NCBI RefSeq assembly: GCF_011734195.1
Contig: NZ_JAANTH010000001.1
Span: 992,001 to 1,056,000, forward strand
Length of the DNA stretch: 64,000 nt
Direction: 5' to 3'
DNA from: Halobacterium sp. R2-5
Lineage (GTDB): Archaea; Halobacteriota; Halobacteria; Halobacteriales; Halobacteriaceae
Under the pieces are notes generated by a model, which saw nothing but the letters and a program-made list of their open reading frames with translations, made no database searches and was not told where the DNA came from. The position numbers were made by a program, and so were the translations under genes. This document shows, piece after piece, positions 43,262 through 52,129 of the stretch. The first letter of the stretch is position 1, and each line of letters begins with the position of its first letter.

Positions 43262-43286
43262 CGTCGCCGCGCAGTCGCAGGTATCG

Positions 43287-43733
43287 TCACTCGGTGACGA
43301 CGACTTTCCCGACCATCCCAGCGCTCTCGTGGGGGATGCAGACGTAGTAGTAGTCGCCGGGCACCTCGAAGGTGTGCTCGTAGGTCTCGCTCGGGCGGAC
43401 GATGCCGCCGCCGTCGATGCTCTGCTCCCACGCCTCGCGGGCGGCCTGCTCGCTCTCGAAGCCGCCGGACGCCCAGTAGTCGGCGCCCTCGGGGAGGCCG
43501 TCGTCGTAGGCGGTGACGGTGTGGTTCCGGGAGCCCGTGTTCGCCCAGACGACGGTGTCGCCGACGGCGGCCTCGAACGTCGGGACGTCCGCGCCCTCGA
43601 CGGCTGGCTCGGGGACGAACGCGTTCGACTGCATGCCGATGTCGTACTCGGAGTCGGACAGCGACGGGCCGACGCAGCCGGCCAGCGCCGCGGTCGCGGA
43701 AGCTCCTGCGGCGAGGAACGCCCGGCGTTGCAT
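43287..43733 (-). CDS. Halocyanin-like blue copper protein
   Basis: 148-residue membrane-anchored plastocyanin-type electron carrier. Tat signal MQRRAFLAAG with lipobox LAGC (Cys20). The cupredoxin domain carries the type 1 copper ligands H71 (NHTV), C132, H135 and M140 in YVCIPHESAGM. ATG 43733 is chosen because it starts the Tat signal; an upstream in-frame extension is Arg/Ala-rich and unlikely. Halocyanins shuttle electrons at the outer face of the membrane to terminal oxidases or reductases. No partner enzyme is adjacent. Confidence 0.94.
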   Translation of the reverse strand: MQRRAFLAAGASATAALAGCVGPSLSDSEYDIGMQSNAFVPEPAVEGADVPTFEAAVGDTVVWANTGSRNHTVTAYDDGLPEGADYWASGGFESEQAAREAWEQSIDGGGIVRPSETYEHTFEVPGDYYYVCIPHESAGMVGKVVVTE

Positions 43734-43867
43734 GGTCGACACTCGGACCGTCCGGCATTTATACGGCGCGGTCCGGGCCCGTGGCGCGGGAACGCGCGAC
43801 GCCACCGCCCTCGCGCGGGCGGGTGCGGATGTAAACACGTAAAGGCGCCTGCCGAGATGCGTGGAAC

Positions 43868-44557
43868 ATGCAGCCCCGCTTCGTCGGCCGGTTGGGCGTC
43901 GCGGACGCCGTGACCGCGGCGAACGCGGCGCTCGGCTTCGTGGCGGTGGTCGCGGCCACCGTCGACGTCGCGCTCGCCGCGCGCCTCGTGCTGCTCGCGG
44001 CCATCGCGGACGGCCTCGACGGCGTGCTCGCCCGGCGGTACGGCGGGACGCCGGCCGGCGAACACCTCGACTCGCTCGCGGACGTGGCGTCGTTCGGCGT
44101 CGCGCCCGCGTTCCTCGCCGCCGCCGTCGCGGGGAACGCCTGGGGGTACGACAGCGCGTGGGGCGGCGTCGCGCTCGCGGTCTGTGCGCTGTTCGTCGCC
44201 GCGGGCGTCGTTCGCCTCGGCCTCTACACCGCCTACGACACGGGCAACGCCCACACGGAGGGCGTGCCGACGACGCTCGCGGCGACCCTTCTCGCTGCGG
44301 GCGTACTCGCCGGAATCAGCGACCCGACCGTGGTCGTCGCGTCCATCGCAGTGCTCACCGTGTTGATGCTGTCGCCGGTCACGTACCCGGACCTCTACTC
44401 GCGGGACGCGCTCGCGATGGGCGCCCTGCAGGCGGCCGCGGTGCTCGCGCCGGCCGTCGTCTCGCGGGTGTTCCCGCGGGCGCTGCTGGCGTGGGCGTGC
44501 GCGTACCTCCTGCTCGCGCCGCGGTTCTACTGGCGGGGCGAAGGGAAACGCTCATAG
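43868..44557 (+). CDS. pssA: Archaetidylserine/phosphatidylserine synthase
   Basis: 229-residue polytopic CDP-alcohol phosphatidyltransferase. The signature is IADGLDGVLARRYGGTPAGE with D48 and D51 followed by D68 and D72. About six membrane helices. In haloarchaea PssA makes archaetidylserine and, with PssD, supplies archaetidylethanolamine needed for archaeosortase ArtA-dependent C-terminal processing of surface proteins; that is family knowledge. ATG 43868. The serine specificity is inferred from similarity rather than proven by residues. Confidence 0.88.
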   Translation: MQPRFVGRLGVADAVTAANAALGFVAVVAATVDVALAARLVLLAAIADGLDGVLARRYGGTPAGEHLDSLADVASFGVAPAFLAAAVAGNAWGYDSAWGGVALAVCALFVAAGVVRLGLYTAYDTGNAHTEGVPTTLAATLLAAGVLAGISDPTVVVASIAVLTVLMLSPVTYPDLYSRDALAMGALQAAAVLAPAVVSRVFPRALLAWACAYLLLAPRFYWRGEGKRS

Positions 44558-44580
44558 GCGCGCTGGCGGAACCAATTGGT

Positions 44581-45870
44581 ATGAGCGACGGGGACGAGGA
44601 ACCCGAGGAGTCGGCCGACGCGCCGGCCCCGGACGTGGACGTAGAAACGCTTCAGGAGCGTCTCGACGACGCCGAGGCCATCCTCGAAGACGCCGAGACC
44701 GAGGCGGACCTCGACGACGCCGAAGCCGTCCTCGACGGCGTCGAGTCCGACCTCGAAGCGGCGGACCTCCCGGAACCCGACGAGGACGACGAGGAGGACC
44801 CCGCGGACGAGGTCGAGTCCCGGCTGTCGGCGCTCCGCGACGACCTCGAAGCCCAGCGCGGGCCGTACGCCGAGGACGTCGTCACGGACGTCGAGGACGC
44901 ACAGTCGACGATCACGTCGACGCAGTGGACCGAGAAAGGCGAAGACCAGCTCCAGGACGCCGTCGACGACTACCTCGACGAGGCCGGGGACGTGCTCGAC
45001 GAGACGTTCACGGGCGCCGAGACCGCCGACCCCGAGGCGCTCGCTTCGGACCTCGACCAGGTCGCCGAGGCCATCGAAGCCGCGGACCTCGACCCGGACG
45101 AGGACACCGAGACGATCGAGGCGCTCGTCGAGGTGACCGATGGCTTCCTCGCTGGCGTCGAGGACGCCCAGGAGTGGGACGACCTCTCGGTCCGCCAGAA
45201 GCTCCGTGCGGAGGGCTTCTACGACGTCATCAACCAGAAGCACAAGGACTACCCGCCGGAGTGGACGGCGCTCAAGCAGTGGGAGCAGCGCGCGAACGTC
45301 GAGATGGTGCTGCTCTGCCTGGAGCACCTCGGCGACTCCGACTTCATGGAGCGCCACTGCATGGAGTCGCTCAAGCGCATCGGCAGCGCGGACGCCCTCG
45401 ACGAGGTCGGCGAGCGCGCCGCGCGCCGCGACCTGCTGGCGGTCGAGATCGTCGGCCGCATCGGCAGCGAGGACGGCATCGAGCACGTCGTCGACTTCGT
45501 GGACGCCGACGGCAACCCCGAACTCCGGAAGACCGCGCTGAAGTCCCTCGGCGAGATCGGTAGCGAGGATGCCACCCAGGAAGTCGCCGACCAGCTCGTC
45601 GCGGACAACGACAGCGTGCGTTCTCGTGCGGCACGCTCGCTCGGCCTCATCGGCGACACGCGCGCCATCGACCCGCTCACTGACGTGCTCGCCGACGACG
45701 ACAGCCACACGGTCCGCGCGTCGGCGGCGTGGGCGCTCGTCCAGATCGGCACCGAGCGCGCGCTCGAAGCCGCCGCCGAGTACGCCGACGACCGCTCGTT
45801 CCTCGTCGAGAAGGAGGCCCAGCGCGCCGCCGACGCCCTCGACTCCGACGCCGCCGAAGCCGCTGCGTAA
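44581..45870 (+). CDS. HEAT-repeat scaffold protein
   Basis: 429 residues. The N-terminal ~220 residues are highly acidic and helical with coiled-coil pattern (VDVETLQERLDDAEAILEDA). The C-terminal half holds about five to six HEAT/PBS-lyase-type repeats, for example MESLKRIGSADALDEVG, KTALKSLGEIGSEDATQEVA and RAARSLGLIGDTRAIDPLTD. Such proteins bind other proteins and have no enzymatic core. Starts 24 bases after pssA, probably cotranscribed. Partner unknown. Confidence 0.9.
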   Translation: MSDGDEEPEESADAPAPDVDVETLQERLDDAEAILEDAETEADLDDAEAVLDGVESDLEAADLPEPDEDDEEDPADEVESRLSALRDDLEAQRGPYAEDVVTDVEDAQSTITSTQWTEKGEDQLQDAVDDYLDEAGDVLDETFTGAETADPEALASDLDQVAEAIEAADLDPDEDTETIEALVEVTDGFLAGVEDAQEWDDLSVRQKLRAEGFYDVINQKHKDYPPEWTALKQWEQRANVEMVLLCLEHLGDSDFMERHCMESLKRIGSADALDEVGERAARRDLLAVEIVGRIGSEDGIEHVVDFVDADGNPELRKTALKSLGEIGSEDATQEVADQLVADNDSVRSRAARSLGLIGDTRAIDPLTDVLADDDSHTVRASAAWALVQIGTERALEAAAEYADDRSFLVEKEAQRAADALDSDAAEAAA

Positions 45871-45929
45871 CGCCGTTCTCCTCGACTCGTCCCCGAACTT
45901 CAAGTGCGAAGCCGGGACCAGCCCGTGGC

Positions 45930-47537
45930 GTGCTCGTGCGCCTCGCGGTCGCCGCGCTGCTCGCCACGGCCACTATCACGGCCGTCGCGCCGAACCCCGC
46001 CAGCGACGGCGACGCCGGCGAGTTCGTCACCGTCCGCTTCGACGAGCCGACCGACACTACGGGCTGGACGCTCGCCGACGACAACGACGCCGCCGCGCTC
46101 CCGAACCGCACGCTCTCCGGTACCGTCGCGCTCTCCACTGACCCGGCGGCCGCGCGCGAGCGCACCGACCACCGGGTCGTCGGTCTGAACGGCTCGCTCG
46201 CGCTCTCGAACGCGGGCGAGCGCGTCGAACTCCGCGCCGGAAACCGGACCGTGGACGCGCTCGCGTACCCGAGCGCTCCCACCGCGGAACGGTGGGACGG
46301 CGGCGAGTGGACGCCGCTGGGCGCGTCCTCGTTCGCGCCGGTCGAAGCAGCGAACGCGTCCGTGTCGGCGTTCGCGCTCCCCGACTCCCCGGGCCCGCCG
46401 CTGGACGTCCTCGAATCCGCGGACAGCCGGCTCTACCTCGCCGGCTACACGTTCACGTCAGCTCGCGCGACTCGCGCGCTCGTCGCGGCCGCCGAACGCG
46501 GCGTGGACGTACGCGTGCTCGTCGAGGGTGGTGTCGCGGGCGGCGCGCCCAGTCCCGAGGACGACAGGCTCGACGTGCTCGCCGCCGCGGGCGTGGACGT
46601 GCGCGTGCTCGACGGCGAGCGCGCGCGGTACAGCTTCCACCACGCCAAGTACGCCGTCGCCGACGACCGCGCAGTCGTGCTCTCGGAGAACTGGAAGCCG
46701 TCCGGCAGCGGCGGCCACGGCAACCGCGGCTGGGGCGTCGCTGTGACAGACCCGCGGGTCGCCGACCACCTCGCGAGGGTGTTCCGCGCCGACACCGAGT
46801 GGGCAGACGCCGAACCGTGGGACGCGGTCCGCGAGAACTTCACCGTCGTCGACGGCGATCCCGCGACCGAGTCGTATCCAACTCGGTTTCCGACGGTCGA
46901 CGCGGAGGCCGACCGCGTCCGCGTGCTGGTCGCACCGGACAACGCTCGTCGTGGCGTCCGCGAGCTCGTCGCGTCCGCCGACGAGTCGCTGGTCGTCCAG
47001 CAGGCCAGCCTCGACCCCAACAGCGCGTTCACCGACTGGACCGTCGACGCCGCACGCCGCGGCGTCCGCGTGCGCGTGCTGCTCTCCGGGAAGTGGTACG
47101 CCCGCGACGGGAATCGGAACACGACCGAGCGCCTGAACCGAATCGCGGCCGCGGAGGGACTGGACCTCGAAGCCGAGTTGGCGGAGCCGCGCTCGCGCTA
47201 CGAGGAAGTCCACGTGAAGGGCGCCGTCGTGGACGGCGAGCGCGCGCTCGTCGGCAGCCTGAACTGGAACGAGCACGCCGCCACGGAGAACCGGGAAGTC
47301 GTCGTCGTGGTCGAGGACGACGCGGTCGCGACGTACTTCGGGAGGGCGTTCCGCGCGGACTGGCGCGGCGGCGCGTGGCGGTTGCCGGTCGGGCTCGCGG
47401 CCGTCGTCGCAGCGGCCGCGATCGCGGTCGCGGGCTGTGCGCGCCGCATCGAGTTCGGCGCGGACTCCGAAGCAGGCAGAGACGGGTTCTGGCAGGACCA
47501 GCGAGGAGAGAGAAGAGATGGGGAACGGGAGCGCTGA
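45930..47537 (+). CDS. Exported phospholipase D-like protein with lamin-tail domain
   Basis: 535 residues. An N-terminal signal segment (LVRLAVAALLATATIT) is followed by a lamin-tail/LTD-like beta domain (about 20-125, EFVTVRFDEPTDTTGWTLAD), then two PLD phosphodiesterase halves with HKD motifs HHAKYAVADDRAVVLSEN and HVKGAVVDGERALVGSLN. A C-terminal membrane segment (LPVGLAAVVAAAAIAVAG) anchors it, so the catalytic part is extracellular. PLD-fold enzymes are nucleases or lipases. LTD domains occur with exported nucleases, favouring nuclease. GTG 45930 or 45936 are both possible starts. Confidence 0.88.
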   Translation: MLVRLAVAALLATATITAVAPNPASDGDAGEFVTVRFDEPTDTTGWTLADDNDAAALPNRTLSGTVALSTDPAAARERTDHRVVGLNGSLALSNAGERVELRAGNRTVDALAYPSAPTAERWDGGEWTPLGASSFAPVEAANASVSAFALPDSPGPPLDVLESADSRLYLAGYTFTSARATRALVAAAERGVDVRVLVEGGVAGGAPSPEDDRLDVLAAAGVDVRVLDGERARYSFHHAKYAVADDRAVVLSENWKPSGSGGHGNRGWGVAVTDPRVADHLARVFRADTEWADAEPWDAVRENFTVVDGDPATESYPTRFPTVDAEADRVRVLVAPDNARRGVRELVASADESLVVQQASLDPNSAFTDWTVDAARRGVRVRVLLSGKWYARDGNRNTTERLNRIAAAEGLDLEAELAEPRSRYEEVHVKGAVVDGERALVGSLNWNEHAATENREVVVVVEDDAVATYFGRAFRADWRGGAWRLPVGLAAVVAAAAIAVAGCARRIEFGADSEAGRDGFWQDQRGERRDGERER

Positions 47538-49430
47538 CTACCGCTTCGGGGCGCTGTGGAGCTCCTCGTCGAGTTCGGCGTCCGCCATCTTCTCGATGAG
47601 GGATTCGAGGACTTCCTCGCGCATCCCGGGGACGAAGCGGATGGAGCCGACGACGAGGTGGCCGCCGCCGGAGACGCCTGCACCCGGCAGCTCCTCGTTG
47701 AGGTCCTCGACCATCGTCGGGATGTCGAGGCGCACGCCGTCGCTGCGCAGGACGGCGAAGTCCGGGCCGTAGCCGATGGTGATGACGGGTTCGCCGGTCT
47801 CCTCGACCTTGCGGTCGTGGATCTCGCCGGTCGTCTTCCCGGGCGCGGGGTACGTGAACCGGTGGGCGTGGTTCTCCACGTCGATGCGGTAGAGGTTCGC
47901 GCCGTTCGCGACGCGCTCGTGCTCGACGTGCGAGGACGCGGCGTCGAGCTGTTCGGTGACGTCCTCGGCGGCGCGGTTCGCGAGGAACGGCACGAGTTCG
48001 CGGTGGCGCTCCTCGTCGCCGTCGACGTTCAGCACGTCGTTGATGAGCTGCGTGCCGGGGTCGTAGCGAAGCATGTACGCCTCGTAGTCGAGGGCCTCGC
48101 TGATGTGCTGGAGGAACTCCTCGTCGTAGCCGGCCTCGCGGGCGAGCTCGAGGTAGTCGGCCATCTCCGTGGCCTTCGAGCGGTCCGAGAGCCCCGCGAC
48201 CGCGGGGACGTGTTCGAGCTCCTCGGTGAGCCCGGGGTAGATCATGCGCGCGAGCTCCACGCAGAGCATCCCCGTGGTGATGCGGTAGTCCTCGCCGTGG
48301 AGGTACGGGTTGACGTGCTCCTCGACGAGCGGGTCCACCGCCTCGGGGTCGGGGTGGTGGTGGTCGACGACGACGATGGGGATGTCGTAGCTGTCGAGGG
48401 CCCTGTAGGCGGGCGTGTCCTCCTCGGTGCTACCGTTGTCCAGCATGAGCAGGAGGGGGAGCTTCTGGCCGTGGCGCGCGCGGTCCTCCAGCGCGAAGTT
48501 CAGGTCGCGGGTGGCGTCCTCCATCTCGTAGTACGGCGCCTTGCTGGGGAGGCGCTTGAGGAGGTGGCGCGCGGCGTCGGCGTCCTGGTGGGCGTCCTCG
48601 ATGAACTGCGTGAGCGCGTACTGGACGGGGACGGCCGCGCACATGCCGTCGCCGTCGGCGTGGTGGCGCATCCGAATCGGGCGGCCTTCGAGGACCGCGC
48701 GGCGGAGCGTGCGCGCGACCGAGCGGAGTTCGGGGAGCATGCCTTCGAGGGCCGGCCAGTCGACGAGCGGGTCGACGTCCAGCGGCTCGGCCCGCTCGGC
48801 GAGCGCGGCGTCCAGCCGGCCCGCGACGTCCGCGGCGTCCTCGTCGTCGAGCACTTCGATGCTCGCGACCTCGATCTGGTAGGTTCCCTCGCGCTCCTCG
48901 ACGTCGCCCTCGACGTGGACGAGGTCACCGACTTCGACGACGGGGTGGGCGCGGACGCCCGCGGCCTCGAAGGCCGTACAGGGGACGGCGCTGGTCTCGT
49001 CGCGCACGCGGAAGATGGTCGGGCCCGCAGTCTGCTTGATCTGGACGACTTCCCCCTCGACGTGGACGGTCTCGCCGACGCGGTCGCCGACCGTCTCGGC
49101 GTCCGTGCGGTCGTAGCTGTGCGCGCGTTCGACGGTCTCGTAGTCGTCGAGGCTCGCGAGCTCGAAGCTCAGGTCGCCGTTGTCCCGGACTTCGGTGAGC
49201 TTCACGACGGCGTCGTCGTCGACGGCGAGGTCGCGGTCGCCGTCGAACGTGGACTCGTGGACGAGCCCGGAGACGTGCTCGGAGAGGTCGACGAAGACGC
49301 CGTAGTCGACGACGCCGTTCACGGTCGCGTGGTAGTACTCGTCGGGTTCGACCTCCTGGGAGGTACACGCGGAGTGGAGGTCGACGACGACCGGGCGGTC
49401 GCCCGCGTCGTCGGCTGAAACGTCAGTCAT
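47538..49430 (-). CDS. DHH-family phosphoesterase with S1/OB domains (RecJ-like)
   Basis: 630 residues. Order: an S1 RNA-binding domain (about 30-95, ATVNGVVDYGVFVDLSEHVS), an OB-fold nucleic-acid domain (about 115-200), then a DHH core with RHHADGDGMCAA (DxDG motif) and VVDHHHPDP (DHH motif), and a C-terminal DHHA1 domain ending with SGGGHLVVGSIRF. All catalytic motifs are intact, unlike the RecJ-like protein at 41.3 kb. The S1 domain suggests RNA as well as DNA substrates. ATG 49430 follows a TATA-like TTAAAAAC (minus strand, about 49452-49462). Confidence 0.93.
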   Translation of the reverse strand: MTDVSADDAGDRPVVVDLHSACTSQEVEPDEYYHATVNGVVDYGVFVDLSEHVSGLVHESTFDGDRDLAVDDDAVVKLTEVRDNGDLSFELASLDDYETVERAHSYDRTDAETVGDRVGETVHVEGEVVQIKQTAGPTIFRVRDETSAVPCTAFEAAGVRAHPVVEVGDLVHVEGDVEEREGTYQIEVASIEVLDDEDAADVAGRLDAALAERAEPLDVDPLVDWPALEGMLPELRSVARTLRRAVLEGRPIRMRHHADGDGMCAAVPVQYALTQFIEDAHQDADAARHLLKRLPSKAPYYEMEDATRDLNFALEDRARHGQKLPLLLMLDNGSTEEDTPAYRALDSYDIPIVVVDHHHPDPEAVDPLVEEHVNPYLHGEDYRITTGMLCVELARMIYPGLTEELEHVPAVAGLSDRSKATEMADYLELAREAGYDEEFLQHISEALDYEAYMLRYDPGTQLINDVLNVDGDEERHRELVPFLANRAAEDVTEQLDAASSHVEHERVANGANLYRIDVENHAHRFTYPAPGKTTGEIHDRKVEETGEPVITIGYGPDFAVLRSDGVRLDIPTMVEDLNEELPGAGVSGGGHLVVGSIRFVPGMREEVLESLIEKMADAELDEELHSAPKR

Positions 49431-49559
49431 CTTTGCCGTCAATTCGGCGTCTGCGTTTTTAACCCTTTTCAAGGCCGTCTCGCGGGCGAACGCGGCGCTC
49501 GCCCGGTCGCCCAGCGGCGTTCCGGAAGCCTCAACAGTCGCCGCCGCGGACTACCGAGT

Positions 49560-50042
49560 ATGCTGTTCGGCGGGCGTCCCGACGTGGTCGGCATCGCGCG
49601 GGAAGCCCTAGAGTTCGCGATGGAAGCGGCCGAGGACAGCCACCCCAACGAGTACCTCGGCCTGCTCCGCGGGACGCCCGCGAAAGAGTTCGACGCCGGC
49701 CCCGACGACGGCTACATCGTCACGGACGTCCTGATGGTCCCCGGCACGGAGACCAACCCCGTGAGCGCGACGTTCAACTCCAGTCAGGTCCCCAACGACT
49801 TCCGCACCGTCGGGAGCGTCCACTCCCACCCCAACGGCGTGCTCGCGCCCTCTGACGCCGACCGCGCGACGTTCGGTCGCGGCGACGTCCACGTCATCCT
49901 CGGCGCGCCCTATGACCCGAACTCGTGGCGCGCGTTCGACCACGAGGGCGAACCACGGAGTCTCGACGTCTACGACGTCCCGCTCCCCGAACCCGAATCG
50001 TTTTTCGACTTCACGCAGGAAGACCTCGACGAGGAACTGTGA
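49560..50042 (+). CDS. JAMM/MPN+ metalloprotease-like protein
   Basis: 160 residues. The Zn-binding JAMM motif is complete: E31, H88-S-H90-P, S98 and D101 (in [15 protein letters not shown]). Small stand-alone archaeal JAMM proteins include desampylases that remove ubiquitin-like SAMPs; whether this one does so is not shown by sequence. ATG 49560 is the start. Its TGA overlaps the GTG of the FAD synthase gene (GTGA), so the two are translationally coupled, which is an unexpected pairing. Confidence 0.9.
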   Translation: MLFGGRPDVVGIAREALEFAMEAAEDSHPNEYLGLLRGTPAKEFDAGPDDGYIVTDVLMVPGTETNPVSATFNSSQVPNDFRTVGSVHSHPNGVLAPSDADRATFGRGDVHVILGAPYDPNSWRAFDHEGEPRSLDVYDVPLPEPESFFDFTQEDLDEEL

Positions 50043-50467
50043 GACGAGTCGTCGCGCAGGGGACTTTCGACTTACTCCACCCCGGCCACGTACACTACTT
50101 AGAGGACGCGGCGGCGATGGGTGACGAACTGCACGTCATCGTCGCGCGCCGCGAGAACGTCACGCACAAGGAACCGCCGGTGCTCCCGAACCGCCAGCGC
50201 CGCGACGTCGTCGCCGCCCTCGACGCGGTCGACGACGCCCGCGTCGGCCACCCCTCGGACATCTTCGCGCCCATCGAGGACATCGACCCGGACGTCATCG
50301 CGCTCGGCTTCGACCAGCACCACGACGACGACGCCATCGAGAGCGAGCTCGCCGACCGCGGTATCGACTGCACGGTCGAACGAGCGTCCGGCCGCGAGAA
50401 GCGCTACGACGGCGAACTGCTCTCGACGGGCGACATCATCGACAGGATTCTCGAGCAGCGCGCCTGA
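50039..50467 (+). CDS. ribL: FAD synthase (FMN adenylyltransferase)
   Basis: 142-residue archaeal RibL-type nucleotidyltransferase that makes FAD from FMN with CTP or ATP. Key features: [14 protein letters not shown] with the HxGH motif at 14-17, [21 protein letters not shown], and C-terminal [11 protein letters not shown] (STxxI-like). The start is GTG 50039, overlapping the JAMM gene. Length and motifs match archaeal FAD synthase better than glycerol-phosphate cytidylyltransferase. Confidence 0.92.
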   Translation: MRRVVAQGTFDLLHPGHVHYLEDAAAMGDELHVIVARRENVTHKEPPVLPNRQRRDVVAALDAVDDARVGHPSDIFAPIEDIDPDVIALGFDQHHDDDAIESELADRGIDCTVERASGREKRYDGELLSTGDIIDRILEQRA

Positions 50468-50479
50468 GGTTCGGCGGCG

Positions 50480-50668
50480 TCAGCTCCGCTTCTTCAGCGC
50501 GTCTTCGGCCTGCTGGATGTACTCCTCGGCCGTCTCGATCGCTTCCTCTTTCTTCCCGGACGCCTCCCGTTTCGCTTCCGCCAGCTCCTCGCGGAGCTCG
50601 TCCGTGGCGCGCCGGACGGCGTCCGTGCTCCACGTCTCGTCGCTCTCGGGAGTCGTGTCTCGGGACAT
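50480..50668 (-). CDS. Small coiled-coil protein (DUF7553-like)
   Basis: 62-residue protein, charged and helical throughout (VRRATDELREELAEAKREAS, KEEAIETAEEYIQQAEDALK). It resembles a short haloarchaeal coiled-coil family I associate with DUF7553. ATG 50668 (MSRDTTPES) is chosen over in-frame sequence further upstream, which is Pro/Arg-rich. Converges with ribL (12-base gap). Function unknown. Confidence 0.72.
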   Translation of the reverse strand: MSRDTTPESDETWSTDAVRRATDELREELAEAKREASGKKEEAIETAEEYIQQAEDALKKRS

Positions 50669-50744
50669 TGCGGACGGCGATGAGACGGGCCTCGGAAAAG
50701 AATCTGGTGGCGGACGCGGGCTGCCAGTCGCGGCTGCAGGGCGT

Positions 50745-51887
50745 TCAGAGTCCCAGTTCACGTCCGATGACGAGGTGCTGAATCTCGCTGGTGCCTTCGC
50801 CGATTTCCATCAGCTTGGCGTCGCGGAAGAACCGCTGGGGCGCGAAGTCAGTGGTGTAGCCGTAGCCGCCGAGCGTCTGGACGGCGTCCTCGGCGACCTC
50901 GCGGGCGGCCTCGCTGGCGTCGAGTTTCGCGAGCGCGGACTCCTTCGTGACGGGTTCGCCGTTGTCGTAGCGAGTGGCGGCCTTGTGTGTGAGCAGGCGC
51001 GCGCGCTCGGTCTTCCGGTGCATGTCCACGAGCTTGTCGCGGATGGCGTCGAACTCCGAGATGGGCTGGCCGAACTGCTCGCGCTCGACGGCGTACTCCC
51101 TGGCGGCCTCGAAGGCGCCCTGCGCGAGCCCGGTGGAGAGCGCGGCGATGGAGATGCGGCCGCCGTCGAGGGTCTTCTTCGTCTGCTCCCACCCCTCGCC
51201 CTCCTCGCCGAGCAGGCGGTCCGCGGGGATGCGGCAGTCGTCGAACTGAATCTCGCAGGTCGGGGAGGCGTTCAGCCCCATCTTCTCCCACTCGGTCGTG
51301 ACCTCGAAGCCGTCGTCCTCGTCGGGGTCGACGATGAACGTGGAGATGCCGCCGTAGCCCGCGTCCGGGTCCGTGACCGCCTTCACGAGCACGCTGCCCG
51401 CGACGGACGCGTTCGTGATGAACTGCTTGGTGCCGTCGAGCACGTACTCGTCGCCGTCCCTCTCCGCCGTGGTGTCCATGTCGCTGGCGTCGCTGCCGCT
51501 GTCGGGTTCGGTGAGTGCCCACGAACCGAGGTACTCGCCTTCCGCGAGCGGACGCAGCCAGCGCTCCTTCTGCTCGTCGGTGCCGAACAGCTCGATGGGC
51601 TTCGACGCCAGCGAGACGTGCGCCGCGAACGACAGTCCGATAGAGCCCGAGACCCGGCCGAGCTCCTCCGTGACGAGCGCGTACATGAGCTGGTCGCCGC
51701 CGAGCCCGCCGTACTCCTCGCTGACGGGCACGCCCATCATGTCGAGGTCCGCGAGCTCCTCGAACACCTCCGCGGGGAAGCGGTGTTCCTCTTCGATGTC
51801 CCACGCGATGGGCTCGATTTCCGCCTCCGCGAACTCCCGGACGGTGTCCCGAACCATCCGGTGTTCGTCGGGAAGGTCGAAGTCCAT
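50745..51887 (-). CDS. Acyl-CoA dehydrogenase
   Basis: 380-residue FAD-dependent dehydrogenase that desaturates acyl-CoA at the alpha-beta position. Signature ALTEPDSGSDAS (FAD site), middle beta domain with KMGLNASPTCEIQFDDCRIP, and C-terminal QTLGGYGYTTDFAPQRFFRD and IGEGTSEIQ with the catalytic Glu. Length equals short-chain or isovaleryl-type enzymes. TATA-like GTTTATG (minus strand, 51911-51918) lies ~27 bases upstream of ATG 51887. Acyl chain specificity not determinable. Stands alone. Confidence 0.95.
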   Translation of the reverse strand: MDFDLPDEHRMVRDTVREFAEAEIEPIAWDIEEEHRFPAEVFEELADLDMMGVPVSEEYGGLGGDQLMYALVTEELGRVSGSIGLSFAAHVSLASKPIELFGTDEQKERWLRPLAEGEYLGSWALTEPDSGSDASDMDTTAERDGDEYVLDGTKQFITNASVAGSVLVKAVTDPDAGYGGISTFIVDPDEDDGFEVTTEWEKMGLNASPTCEIQFDDCRIPADRLLGEEGEGWEQTKKTLDGGRISIAALSTGLAQGAFEAAREYAVEREQFGQPISEFDAIRDKLVDMHRKTERARLLTHKAATRYDNGEPVTKESALAKLDASEAAREVAEDAVQTLGGYGYTTDFAPQRFFRDAKLMEIGEGTSEIQHLVIGRELGL

Positions 51888-51911
51888 ACTGCAAGCTTTG
51901 CCACCGACCGC

Positions 51912-51918
51912 ATAAACA
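51912..51918 (-). promoter_or_regulatory. TATA-like box of acyl-CoA dehydrogenase gene
   Basis: TTTATGC-type box on the minus strand about 27 bases before ATG 51887, consistent with a leaderless mRNA. Confidence 0.4.
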
Positions 51919-52064
51919 CACCGGAACGACCGTGAAAGACTCCTCTCCTGCCGGGCGTGTCCTGTTCCGGCCACGCCGCTCGCCGCACAGTGGGCTCGCC
52001 ACGACGTGCTCTCCTGCGGTCGAGCACGCGGCTCACGCATCGCTTCGCTCCGCGTTCGCCGTAA

Positions 52065-52089
52065 CGTGGCCTCGCTGCGCTCGGCCACG
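52065..52089. repeat. GC-rich hairpin in promoter gap
   Basis: CGTGGCC (52065-52071) and GGCCACG (52083-52089) form a 7-base stem around CTCGCTGCGC-type loop sequence, next to a CGCTTCGCTCCGCGTTCGC run (52040-52058). The same kind of GCTCGCTGCGCTCGC palindromic text occurs near both tRNA genes. Confidence 0.5.
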
Positions 52090-52101
52090 CGCCCGCTGGA
52101 A

Positions 52102-52108
52102 ATTTATT
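52102..52108 (+). promoter_or_regulatory. TATA-like box of RIO-like kinase gene
   Basis: ATTTATT lies about 26 bases before GTG 52130 and supports that start as leaderless. Confidence 0.45.
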
Positions 52109-52129
52109 CGCGCGGCCCGTCTCGTCGGT

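Noticed and set aside
47556-49418. 620-codon plus-strand frame opposite the DHH phosphoesterase
   Set aside because: Pure mirror of an intact minus-strand gene with S1, OB and DHH motifs; its translation is Val/Asp/Leu-rich with no family resemblance.
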